From the NCBI RefSeq assembly GCF_050947335.1, contig NC_134991.1, positions 3,534,001-3,598,000 of the forward strand: a stretch of DNA of 64,000 nucleotides. The letters are read 5' to 3'. Source of the stretch: Megachile rotundata. Its lineage: Eukaryota; Arthropoda; Insecta; Hymenoptera; Megachilidae. The notes under the pieces were generated by a model. That model was not told where the DNA came from. It ran no database searches and saw only the letters and a list, made by a program, of their open reading frames with translations. The position numbers were made by a program, and so were the translations under genes. This document shows positions 1-11,060 of this stretch, one piece after another. Each line of letters starts with the position of its first letter. The stretch's first letter is position 1.

Positions 1-1426
1 CGTAATGTAGCGTGGCTTTTGAATTTTTACAGAACTTATTTAATACACGTAATCGATACATCTTTAAATTTTCTGACAAGTAAATGTACGGAAATGTCTG
101 TTACTTGAATAGACAGTAACTCGACATATGACTTTCAAAATACAATAAACTCAACTTGATATTAATCGTTAGTTATGTGAAGATAATTATCAAAAATATT
201 AATTGTTTATAACAAAACTGTTTAAAAGATATAGCTAAAAAACGAAATTTTGAAAAATCCAGTGACGGCATTTATTTTATGCAAAAATTACTATCAAACC
301 AAAAATCATCAAAATCGCTTCATAGGTCTCAAAGATATCAAAATTTTTCCATTCGATTTCCCTATTTTGAGGAACCGTTTCATGCCCTAAATATTCTTTT
401 TCGCGGATAAAAAGAATTCGTGTACCTTAATTTTTCATGTATTACAACGTATCAAAATTTCCGAAAAATCAGAGAATGACACTTGCGGAAGATTACTTGT
501 AAATGCAACCTCCCTTTTTCTTTTCACAACGAATTAAGGTATTATTTAAATAATGTCCTTAACTGAAAGTATTACCAAGAAAATAGCTGATAATGAAATT
601 TTATAATATTATTACTATTTATTTTTTACAGTTCACGCAGTAAAACGATATTTGTGAATATAAATAGTTGACATGTGATTTTCTTCTTTTGAAAAACGAA
701 TAAATAAAATTTACGCGATTTAGAAATTAGTTAGTATTTAAGAAAGACGGCACAGTTGTAATAGATATCAAAAGAAATATTATTATATTATAGAATGGCT
801 GTATCACACATTATTTTGTCTTTCGTATGCGCGTACACGTCAATGCTCATGTGCACACACGTGGAAACGCACACGTACCAGATCACCAGCGGCAAGTGGT
901 CGGAGCAACAGATAAGTTTGATTTATTTTAATTTCTCACCAACAACGCAACGGGCTCTTTCGTGGAGATCCCTGCGTTCCTGTGAATTATTGCGAAGTTA
1001 TTTTCTAGCTTGTATTGATTTATGACCAGGATTTCGGCCCATCGCGACCACTTTATCGTCATTACAGGTGGGTAAACAGGTGTATCTGGAGTTGAAAGGG
1101 TTGTCAGTGTTAGTAAGCTAAATTACAATTAAATTTTTCAATAATTTATGAAATTTAGATGATCAATTTCACATTACACGAATATAACATCGATGTTGTT
1201 TGAAAGTATACATTTTGTTAATGAAGCGCTATTTATTAATCTCTTATACTTATTTTTTTACTTAAAAAAATGTACATGTACTAAAAGATGCTATTATTTT
1301 AAACTACTATTTTAAATACAAGTTTCTATTAATAGCAAGTTTGTTTATAAAATATACATCTTCATTATGTAATAATTCTTACATAATTGTTAATACAAAT
1401 ATGAAAATGTTTCGAAAATTATCATA
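1..1426. other. AT-rich intronic DNA with a small GC-richer patch
   Basis: Mostly A/T homopolymer-like sequence. A mildly GC-richer patch at about 795-1080 has a 76-codon open frame with no recognisable domain. It ends near a CAGGTGGGT at 1065-1073 that resembles fused splice sites but has a poor pyrimidine tract. Confidence 0.6.
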
Positions 1427-1435
1427 GAATAAACA

Positions 1436-1663
1436 GGTGGTGTCCCACTTGGACGCCGACCGATTGGACGCGTCCCGATTCGACGCGTTCCAATTCGAAG
1501 CGGTGCCGATTGGACGCGTCCCAAATCGAAACTGTTAAATTTGGTTAGGTTAGGTTCTATAAGCTCTGCTTAGAATTGGAACGCGTCCAATCGGCACCGC
1601 TTCGAATTGGAACGCGTAGAATCGGGACCGTCCAATCGGTCGGGGTCCAAGTGGGCATCACTC
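1436..1663. mobile_element. Hairpin MITE with 9-bp target-site duplications (Mutator-like candidate)
   Basis: Two arms of about 85 bp (1439-1524 and 1573-1660) are inverted copies at roughly 90% identity. They share CCCACTTGGAC, CCGACCGATTGGAC and TTCCAATTCGAAGCGGTGCC. The loop holds GGTTAGGTTAGGTT. The whole is flanked by a perfect direct repeat GAATAAACA at 1427-1435 and 1664-1672, as expected for a target duplication. Long terminal inverted repeats plus a 9-bp duplication fit Mutator-like non-autonomous elements. The termini read GGTGGTG and, reversed, GAGTGATG. The superfamily call is inference; the mobile nature is well supported. Confidence 0.8.
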
Positions 1664-1809
1664 GAATAAACATAGATATTAACACAAGAATGAGACTGCT
1701 TCAGAAATTACTATGCAATAAGAAAAGGTATCAGAATATTTTATGAATAAAGTTAGAAAATTATATTGGGTGTTAGAATTACTAACCTATAAAAATGACT
1801 ACTTCCAGG

Positions 1810-2235
1810 TAATATCTCGAAAACAAAAGCTTTCCGTCAATTATGCAAGAGGAAAAAGTCGTCCAGAACTACGCCCCTAACAACATATTCGAAGGACATT
1901 AAAATCGTTCGAAGTTGATTTCAAAAGTTAATAACAATTTTTCGCTAATATCTCGAAAACAAAAGCTTTCCGCAAAATTTGTATATGAACAAAATTGTTC
2001 AGAATCATGCCCGTGATAAGATATTAAAAGCGCACTAAAATCGAGAAAAGTTTATTTCAAAAGTTGCCGGTTTTTTTGCAATAACAATACTTTGCAATTA
2101 AAAAATGAAAAATTTTTTGATAATGGTACCAATGGGGAGTCAGAACCTACCAGATGCAAAAGGTTTCATTCCGATCGGTCCATCCAGCTAGGCGCAATCG
2201 GCGAACTGATCGAATTGAGTAACCTCCTCCTTTTC
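1810..2235. repeat. Tandem duplicated repeat-derived segment
   Basis: Two units of about 136 bp start at 1810 and 1946 with the shared words TAATATCTCGAAAACAAAAG and CTTTCCG. They also share internal matches (TTCAGAAT/TCCAGAAC, ACTAAAATCG/ATTAAAATCG, TTTCAAAAGTT). The following 2100-2235 contains CATTCCGATCGGTCCATCCA. I have the impression that this word belongs to dispersed insect repeats. No open frame is preserved, so it is probably part of an old transposon. Confidence 0.55.
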
Positions 2236-3629
2236 CAAACAGTTTTTACAAGTATCAGTAAATAGAAGAGTAGTATAACTTAAAAATCGAAAAGAAATCA
2301 GAAATAACATTTTCTTTAAAATATCGTAAATAGAATTGTTAAACAAAATTAATAACTGGCTGTTTAAACACAATGGGTATACATTTTAACAGTAACGCAT
2401 GAGCTAAAAATTACTTTCCAAACAATTTGACTTTACAAAAATAATGTTAAATAAAGATGTAATTTTATTTTTATAAATACATAAAATGTATGTATATTCG
2501 TTGAACGTTGTACACGAGTTTGAATGTGGGATTGTGGAAAACTTGTCAGAATAATACAGAATCGAGGCAGGGAACAACAGATAAACAGTTCTCAAAGTGT
2601 ACTGTGTGTTAGTTGTTTCATTGTTTGTAACGTGATCAAGGAATTACCCTTCGGTCATTCGGTCTACGAATTTTGGGTGCCAAAGGAGATTACGTTGTTT
2701 ACCGAATTAGCCCCAGGCAGTTAACCATAACGCTTGTGAACACTTTGTCACTTTACCTTTTCTCTGCTATACCAATAGAAATGAAGAAAAAACTCCTATT
2801 TTACATTTCATCTTCGTCTATACTGTATTTTGTATCGTCATATGAAGCCCTTAACAAACTGATACGACACCACAAATATTTGTTATTTTAAACATATTTA
2901 TTAAATACTGAGACTGCAAGGAATTTGTACTTGTTGCCTTTTTACCAAGCATATTAGATAGTAAGAGTTATAAAAGTATCTCCAAGTAGTATTTAGCACA
3001 TATTAATTCGATGTTTAAGATTTAATAAAAAATGTACATAAACGTTTCACTAATATTTTTAATGTAAAATTAATAATAGGTAATTGTAGCAAATAACAGA
3101 GATCCATTACGTTATTGCACAGCATACAGCTAATTTAAAATTATTACAAGTCTAACACGATTTGAGAATTTGAAGTATTACAAAATAACATTTATGGAGT
3201 ATTGATATGTAACTTAAAATTTGCTGAAAATAAATTCATGTATGTTATATCGATATTCTTATTACAAAATAATTAGTTGTATACTTGAAAATCTGATACG
3301 TATGAATGAATATTAACAAGTAAAATACACAACAATACAAAATTTAAAAAATAGTAATTTTGTAAAGTCATAACGCTTAAGTTCTCGAAATGAGGAAAAA
3401 ATTCACGTTATTAATTTTTAGGTCAGATGTAAGATACTGGATTTACCAATCTGTATATTATTGACTAAATATTTAAATTAATTGTAAATATGTATATAAT
3501 CATATTTTCAACTGTTAGAGTATAGTAGGTACTCAACGTATTAATGAAGTTCGAAAAAACTGAATTATTTTATAATCACAAATCAAGTACGTAAAAAAAA
3601 CAGTGAAGCATTGTCAAAATGTTGAGTGA
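2236..3629. other. AT-rich intronic DNA, nothing recognised
   Basis: Short open frames of 60-72 codons occur, but none shows a domain or codon bias. Confidence 0.6.
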
Positions 3630-3910
3630 TATTTCTAATCGAAGTCGATGGAAGGAGCGTGGAACATATATGTAAATCGAAATAACATTACCCATTGCTC
3701 TGGCGGCGATAGACTAAAAAGAAAGAAAGTGAAGTGTAGAGGACTGAGGGAAAGAGAAAGAAAAATAGAGGGGAAGTAGGATCCGAAATTGGAGTGAAGT
3801 GAGATAAAATGCATTTCATTCGCTACCCTTGTCGTTCAGAACTGCTACGCGTCGCAATGTAAACGCAAACTTTTCCACGCTTGACATGTGGTCGCGTTAG
3901 TTGTCCTTTC
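3630..3910. promoter_or_regulatory. GC-richer island with purine tract
   Basis: This patch holds a purine run (AAGAAAGAAAGTGAAG and onward, about 3715-3790) and a CG-containing segment (GCTACGCGTCGC). It stands out from the AT-rich flanks. A cis-regulatory role is inference only. Confidence 0.3.
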
Positions 3911-4500
3911 CTTGCATATTTTTGTACGAGTATAACTAATACATACATCGAACGAATCAATGAATTTCTAAGCACGTTTAATAAAGGCTAGCAGATGTAA
4001 TTTGTTTAAAAGAACATATGCTAATAATTTTGTGATCGATTAAATAGCGCTAGTCAAATTAGAAATAATATTTTTTATATCCAATACATTGAACATTGTT
4101 ATTCATCTATTATATAATATAAACAAACTCCGTTTACAATATTGAACAATACAAATAAACACAATAAATAAATTGTTATTCGTGTTGTAACTATTCATAA
4201 ACATATTTGAATTTATTGCAAACTTGAATGCCTCAGTTATTGAATGTATAATTTATTTATCGATTATTTTCATTTCCATAATTAACAATTCATCCACTCT
4301 CATTTTAAGTACAATTGCGTATGTCAAAATAAATAAACATTTTTGACAGAAAGCATTTTGCAGTGACAAAACAGTTGTTCATAATCCCTACTCGAATAAA
4401 TACTTATTTAGATAAATCCTAATCTGCTTCGATATATTTTTTCGTTAATGGTAAATTAAATTTAATCTGTCTCCCTTATTTATTATCTGTTACCCGAGTA
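3911..4500. other. AT-rich intronic DNA, nothing recognised
   Basis: No repeats or coding signals were seen. Confidence 0.6.
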
Positions 4501-4559
4501 AAAACGCATTCCAGCAATGTATAGAAGCAGGTAAAAATCTTACTTACCACTAATTTATA

Positions 4560-5560
4560 TGCATATCGCGTTCAGCGTCTGTAAAGTGTCTTGCTCGACC
4601 AGATCTATCACATTTGACAAGATCTATCAAACCTGTTGCGACCCAACGATATCATTAAGAGTTGAACTGGATCTCTTTCGACGAAAGGATCCTACCAACA
4701 AGTATTTCCTTCGCGGAAGGAATTCTATCGCAGGAAAAGACGTGTCATATCGCGAGGACGGTCTGTGTGTGGCCAACCGAGTGGACGGCGAGGTGAGCTC
4801 CGGCTCGCTAAGTTGTCACTCACAGTCAGCGACTCCTTTTTGCCAGACAGAAGGAAACCAGGGAGACAGAGGGTACCCTGGTACCCTAGGGTTCCCTCCC
4901 TTGATCCCTCCAGGGATCTCCCGGTCCGTCAACAGCCCGCGGATTTCCAGTTTTTCTTCCAACTGCACGCAACCAGCTCTCGATCTAATAGCTTGCTTCA
5001 ACCTCCTCTTTCTCCTCTTGATCCTTCACTTCCATGTCTCCTCCTGCTTCTTCTTGCTACTCTTCACCCCTCTTTCTCTTATCGAGACGTTTGTAAGAGC
5101 AGAAAGGAGAACTGGAAGACCGAAGATCAACCTAATGAGAATAATTCCTGCATTGATTGCCAAGGCACAACGAATGGTACAAGGCAGTGGCTGGATGTCT
5201 GACTAGAAGGCTGACTGATTGGTTCGTTGGTCGGTCGGTTGGTTGGCCTGACTGCTTACTGACTGCCGTCGGTAAATCATTCTTAATTAAACGATAGATA
5301 TTTAATTAGGAAGAGCCAGAATTGAGTTAGTTATGAGGCATTTTAACCGTCGTCCGTTATCACGGTGGGCGACTCGGATGGCATCTGGCAAAGTGATCTG
5401 CTCGCTGATGCCAGGCCTTTTACTGTTAAACGAGAAAGAAGTTAGGGGCGTAGAGAGGGAGAGGATAAAAAAACGCAGTTAATGTTCTGTTGCGTGCAAT
5501 TAGTGGCGACAGCATGTAGAACTCGTGTTCGTTCAAGTATCTCGCTCTTTTAATCGAGAT
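4560..5560. promoter_or_regulatory. Large GC-richer island with COE half-site palindrome
   Basis: The island contains a cluster of small palindromes around 4860-4920 (GGGTACCCTGGTACCCTAGG), including CCCTAGGG at 4884-4891. That is the core of a COE site but with A/T instead of T/A at the outer bases. A pyrimidine tract follows (about 4990-5085). After it come low-complexity GACTGATTGGTT words (5205-5265). A 215-codon frame crosses it but looks non-coding because the second half is a pyrimidine run that cannot form stops. Confidence 0.35.
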
Positions 5561-6240
5561 TTCGTTCTCATTATAGCTAATACGGGTACAACTTTTCAAC
5601 TCTAAAATAAAATAGTGTCACGTACGGTTTTTATACATTTTTGCCTTGTATAGATGCTTTTACAGAAATGTTAATATGTATTAACCAATTAACTGCACTC
5701 GACATATGTACGCGTCGATTCAAATCTTTATTTCGCTGCGGTTGACATGTAATTCGTGTAAAACAAAAAATTACCATCTACTATAACAACTTGAAATTTC
5801 AATATGATGTAATCAAAATGTAGTTTGAATGCTTCCTTTATGTTATCAATAATTGCAGTGTATTTTATTAAAAAGAATTCAATTATTTTCTTCGGTATAT
5901 TAACTATTCTCCATACAATATATTGCTTTTTAAAAATTAAGTTATTTTCTATAATTCATATGGTATGCCCTGAATTGTTACATGTACTTTACTAAATACA
6001 TTGGTTATTCTTTAAAAGTATCATACATTTGAAAAATACCATTCTGAAATTGATCAAATTTCATAAATTCGTTTTGTTTCCTATATTTTTTCTTACTTAT
6101 GGATTTTAACATTTTTTTACAGTTTTTAAGTTTTTAATGACAATAATCTTCCAATAATTTACAGTTACTTTCTTATTGAAAGGAAAGGTAATCCTTCCTC
6201 ATTTTACTTTATTTATTTCGTAAAATTTATTGCAGGAATA
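5560..6240. other. AT-rich intronic DNA, nothing recognised
   Basis: No supported feature was found. Confidence 0.6.
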
Positions 6241-6289
6241 TTTGCATTAGATCCAACGTGTATACTCGCCATTGTTTGCAAAGAAAATT

Positions 6290-6480
6290 TTTCTGCCGAG
6301 TTTTTATTGATATGCTACAATTTTTTGTTGAAATAAAGGATGATTATATATATTAATTGATACTTCAATATGTACTTACTTATCTCTACTTTATTTTCAA
6401 TTCAGAAGTAAATATGCATTTCTCGTCGGTAATTCTATTGTTAATTTGATATAACAATTTTTTATAGAATAAAAATTCTA
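6290..6480. repeat. Dispersed repeat, copy 1 (partner at 18880-19045)
   Basis: The segment at about 6358-6475 aligns with 18924-19040. Both have GATGCTTCAGTAT-type starts (GATACTTCAATAT here), CTTTATTTTCAATT, GCATTT, CGTCGGTAATTCTA versus CGCCGGTAGTTCTA, and ATAGAATAAA versus ATAAAATAA. Upstream, TTTTTGTTG/TTTTGTTGCC words also match. Identity is around 70% by eye. Confidence 0.55.
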
Positions 6481-6559
6481 TTATTATTCTATTATTATAA
6501 TTCCATTTATTATTATATTTAAAATTACTGTTTAAGAAAATCTTCCTCGTCTATTAATC

Positions 6560-6830
6560 GTTGTTCGTAAATAGATGTCCAACTCGTTCATAAAGCCGAT
6601 CGAAAAATTATCATCGACCAGTCGCACGCCACAAATCAACGTTAGTCGCCACGTGACACCGGCGCGGCGTCATGCAATGTGCGATGCCGGATACATAAAA
6701 CACTTAACAGCTAATTTCTCAGTGGGTCCTGGCGACCCACTGAGAAGTCGTTCTACGACAGATTGCGGAAAACACGATCAAGTTGACGAAGGTTCACAGT
6801 TGTCGAGAGGTTTTGATAGTTCCTAATAAA
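6560..6830. promoter_or_regulatory. GC-richer island with a perfect 13-bp hairpin
   Basis: This is a compact CpG-containing island. Within it TTCTCAGTGGGTC (6716-6728) and GACCCACTGAGAA (6734-6746) form a perfect inverted repeat with a 5-base loop. An 83-codon open frame spans it but shows no known domain. It could act at DNA level (a palindromic binding site) or as an RNA hairpin in the transcript. Confidence 0.4.
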
Positions 6831-7064
6831 TGCTCGTTCCTGGGACAAGTTTAAAACTACTTATAGGAGAAGAGTAGGTTTGTCGATCTTACACCGCTTA
6901 CATCTGTTTTATCGAATCTCATCCTCGTCGCTGACAACGTTTTTTATTTGGGGGCTAATTTTAACTCTCACTATTATTAGGTGTAATTTGTCATCATCAT
7001 CTTTAGAACAGAGCTATATGCAAACAATCAAATAATTTCAATCTGAGTAGTTGTCACTCATTAC

Positions 7065-8505
7065 ATGACTGTGGATGCTTAAGTATTTGGACAGTACGTT
7101 ATACATATGTATAAATATACCAACTTATATAAAAAGCATTTAGCACATTAACGTAAATAGTTTGTTAATTTGCATACAAACTGTCAGGCGCCCCATAAAT
7201 ATACCAACCATTTAAGGCAAATGTTTTTATCGTATTTTATGTACAGAAATATATTTAATAATTTATCGTGTTGTCACTATAACGAATTATATTGAAAATT
7301 TGATGCGGCATACGACCAATCAAAATTTTTAATCTATTTTTCCCTACAATGTTCCATGCGTCAGCTACGTCTTAATTTTGAACATAAATTTTCTGTGGAA
7401 TTAACATCAAAAGAACATGCAGGCTAATTTAATAACAGAATGTTATTTTCGGAAAATCATCTTAATGTATATGCAGATTTATGAACTGATTCATTATTCT
7501 GCAAGAAAATAAAATGTTTTTCTGGTATTCTATCCAGTAGGATTTTAAATAATTTTCTAATGATCGATGTAATTATTACTGTTCAAATGAATGCTATGAA
7601 TCTTTTTCTATAAATGGAGAAACACGTACAAATCATAACCGAACCAGCAGCAAAATTGCGTTTCAAAAAATATTTCACATTCTTTCGTATGTCGTAAAAA
7701 TACAAATTAAACCAATCTGGCTCGTCCATATTGAATTTTTTCTCGTTACTAAATATTACTTATAAAAAACAAATTGTAACTACCAAATATTCGCTTCTTA
7801 TAAAATAAATATTTTTATTAATATTTTGCCAATTTGTATATTTGCTTTAGCGAGTAAAAGTTTCGTTGATTTTTCTTTATTTTTCGATCATGTTGTTATC
7901 ATTTTTGCCGTAAAAATGTATGGAACTGTTACAATGATTCTGTGAATGGTATTTTTTGTAACCTTTAATTTGTTTAATTAATTATCTCGCAGTTTTAGCC
8001 AATGACATTCAGAAATGATGACAATTAGAAGTTAATCATAGAATTTTACGTCTTTTACTAGCATAATCAGCAATGGCACTTTTTGAATGACCTATTTGTT
8101 TCGCAATATAACCAATGCGAGAAGCATCGATCAGGGCTTTTTCTCTCTCTGATAATTCTCTTCGACAGTTCATCAGACATTTCACTTTCTAACCTTTATA
8201 AACGAGTCTTATGAAATGAAACAAATGAAGGTAACACAATAAATTTGTTTACTCATGAAGCTTGATTAGTGTCATTATATAGAGAACATACAAGGTCGAT
8301 ATATTTATAAAAATATATAAAATATAATTTTGAAAATCAAGTTTTACTTAACCCAGCTTAATATTTATGATAATACGTCAATTTTTTCCATAATTTATTC
8401 TTTACACACTATGAATTAGCATTTAAGCAATACCGACTATAATTTTCTACCGAAAGTTCAAGTCATTGAAAATATGAGTTGTTAATATATTTATGCAACT
8501 CACTG
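7065..8505 (-). pseudogene. Decayed Tc1/mariner transposon (Tc3-like transposase relic)
   Basis: On the minus strand a start at 8180 opens MSDELSKRIIRERK. After a frameshift come SRIGYIAKQIGHSKSAIADY (about 8055-8135), the helix-turn-helix of Tc1-type transposases. Further on are KKFNMDEPDWF and AAGSVMI (about 7630-7745), matching the DEKKFNLDGPDG...GGSVM region. Next comes FLQNNESVH (about 7485-7512), where the family has QDNASIH, so the catalytic Asp is Asn. Finally PACSFDVNSTENL (about 7385-7425) stands for PARSPDLNPIENL. Several stops and shifts interrupt it. Ends: CAGTGAGTTGCATAAATATA on the right (reverse of 8486-8505, beside TA) and ACTGTGGATGCTTAAGTATT on the left, a diverged Tc1-type inverted repeat. 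Length of about 1.44 kb is normal for the family. It is non-functional. Confidence 0.82.
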
Positions 8506-8511
8506 TACGTC

Positions 8512-8610
8512 GAAGTCTACGAAGAATAAATCACGTAATCTATGAAATGCGTATCTCATGTAATCTATGGAATGTGCGTAGACTACATGATTTATTCGAA
8601 CATTTTATTC
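8512..8610. repeat. Compact nested direct and inverted repeat
   Basis: GTAATCTATGAAATGCGTA and GTAATCTATGGAATGTGCGTA lie in direct order. The outer words AGAATAAATCACGTAATCTA and, reversed, CGAATAAATCATGTAGTCTA face each other. It begins immediately after the right end of the Tc1 relic, so it may be a small insertion or a rearranged transposon end. Confidence 0.5.
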
Positions 8611-8649
8611 TATCATGGCTTATTTATCACTGCAGATGTGATATATCAT

Positions 8650-9480
8650 AAATATAGGAAGGGCACAATCTGATCATCGCTACTCCAAAAATGAATTTTT
8701 TGGAGTTTTTGTAATAGATAGTTTCCTTGAGATAACAATGGGGTATCGTAAACGTGTTTGTTTGGATTCTGAAATATCATGTTCCTGCCCCAATGCCCAT
8801 TGGTGGTCTAGACGGGTCAACAGGTCAGGCAAACGCCAGGCGCCCCGCTCGTCCTCGTGATCTGGTTCTCGTTCCTCGCTCAAAAGACATTTCCTTTCCG
8901 GTGGAGACGAGCACGATGCTTGTTTCCTTTTTAGTGACTTTCTGCTTCTGTTTCTCTTTCTCTCCGTTCACTGTATCCCCATCCTGCTATCTTCTTCTCC
9001 TACTTTGCCCTCTTCCTTTCTGCTTCTCGAATTACAAATTATACCGGCAATTAACGACGAGCCCGAGGCTTGCACGAACCTTCCACGGCGAATCGTATCC
9101 GCAGTTAATACCGGCATTCTCGACGACGTGCGTATATACAAGGAAACTTAGCTGAATCCTCTCGAGTTAACCGCGTGCACACGTTTTGGATGAAACACGA
9201 TTTTTTCCATAGCATCGTTACGTCTATGGCATGGCGTGTCCTTAAGCGAGCTCTTACTTCATGTAATGGCGTAACTGTCCGCGCGGACTTTGCAAGGTCT
9301 TCGCCGCGAGACGGAGTATGCCACTGCAGATGGATTTCATGGAAAATGGAAATGCATGATTGTACGTTGGAAATGACGGAGGTTCTCGATGGACGGTAAC
9401 AGGAGATGCCGAAGATAAAATGTTAACAGCAACGGCAACAGCTTACGAGATCTTAAATCGTACGTAGACAACGTGACCGG
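8650..9480. promoter_or_regulatory. Large GC-richer island with pyrimidine tract
   Basis: CG-containing sequence with a long + strand pyrimidine run around 8930-9035. Open frames of 133 and 74 codons follow the low stop density and show no family resemblance. A regulatory role is inferred from composition alone. Confidence 0.3.
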
Positions 9481-10860
9481 ATTATAGAGCACGTTTGGTC
9501 GTTGGTACTATAATTGAAAACGGTAGATACAGAATGAAATTAACTGTTTGGCTGCGGAAGAAAATTGCTGAAATCGATTACGCAGTATTAAATTAAGTAA
9601 GTTCTTGTGCTATAAGTGACTTATTTTCGAAAACAACTTATATCTTAAACCAAATTTGAGCATAATTTTGGAATCCATTTAGGGTACATGGATTAGTCAT
9701 TAGCCGTCTACCGAATGACTATTATGTAAAGAAATGTAAAGTACGAAGATAAAAATGATTAACTGTTTGGATGGAACGTATTTACCTTTAATATCCAACA
9801 TATTCTGATTAAGTATATTCTGCAAGTGTTATTAAATATAATTCTTGTAGGAAATATTCATGAAATGTCATTGATCGTCGATTGTGTTAGAATTATTTAA
9901 TTTTTAATAAGAAACTGGCGAAAACGGGATTCCAAAATAGTAATAATAACATGGAATAATAATATTTGCTATTTTACAATAAAAATAATTATATTTATTA
10001 TTTTATTTTGTTAGATATGGAACAATAACTATATTTTCCATTTGTAAATTGAATAACGTGAAAAGAAACACAAATAATTTATTAAGATTAGTTTTATGAA
10101 TAATACAAATAATTGTAACTGTTAATTTTTTTATCGATCATTTTTCGATATTGAAAACAAAGACGATTTGGCACTAAATGACCAACTAATCAAATATTGT
10201 TCATAACAATGATTAGATAATTGTAAAATTCGATTTATATATTTATAGTTATAAACTTGTAAATAAACTATAATTTGCATACGAATTCTTCGAGTTGAAA
10301 TCAAGAAACTGTTTTAATTCTGAAGTCAAATAATCCTCGAGGAGAAAAAGGAAAAAAAGAAGAAGTTAGAAAAAACCATAATCAGAATAGGAAAACATAA
10401 TTAATTGATTGCTTCCTTTTTTCTTTAAATTATTAAAAGAAATTAATAAATCGAAGTGATACATCTACTAAATAATGTTGATTAATTCAATATATTTCTT
10501 AATATTATAAACTTTCCTCTGCTACAAATAGTATATGTATAGAATAGCGTACAATCGCAGATTGTACTCCTTGTCTATGTTTATCTAAATAGAAAACTGT
10601 AAAGCAGTAGGCAAAAAAAGAAGGTAAAAGTATTTTCCTTGTATTCCTTGTATCAAAGATGAGCATCTTGTGGACGAAACACAGGGATTTCCTTTAAAGT
10701 TGGACAAGAAGGATCAAGGTTTCTTTTTTTCTACAAAATGTTATATCTTTGAGAATATTAAAGTTTCCATATAAGAGGATCGTCGCGTAACACAAGAACT
10801 TCCGTCAATGAAGCTAAGTGGCATTTTACTGGGAGTATTACATTTATTTAATATTATTTA
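9480..10860. other. AT-rich intronic DNA, nothing recognised
   Basis: A purine-rich patch occurs at about 10337-10370; there is otherwise no structure. Confidence 0.6.
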
Positions 10861-11060
10861 CGGCCGGTTTTACGATACCAATGATACGTATACGGAGTCT
10901 ACCCAATATCAAATATAACGTCGTAACCCTGAGAAAGCGGGGAGGATGGCGAAGGCAATAAATGTACGGCAAACGGCGTTTCCGATAGGCATCCTTACAT
11001 ACAGGAGGTTCACCCTTCGGGTGTAGGAAGGCCTGCTAGTCCTCCATGTCACCAACTGAA
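10860..11060. promoter_or_regulatory. GC-richer island with nested stem-loop
   Basis: CACCC (11011-11015) pairs with GGGTG (11019-11023) around a 3-base loop, and GGAGG (11004-11008) can pair with CCTCC (11041-11045). The island is about 200 bp in an AT-rich setting. Function is unknown. Confidence 0.3.

Noticed and set aside
1061..1073. Fused splice site CAGGTGGGT as a recursive splice point
   Set aside because: Poor pyrimidine tract and a non-consensus donor; weaker than the 40648 candidate.
1546..1558. Telomere-like TTAGG repeats
   Set aside because: Only two units inside the MITE loop (and again near 59020). This is a common dispersed word, not a telomeric tract.
4559..5206. 215-codon open frame, with a second 145-codon frame overlapping it
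   Set aside because: The second half is a pyrimidine run that cannot form stop codons, two frames are open at once, no domain is visible, and it sits in an intron island.
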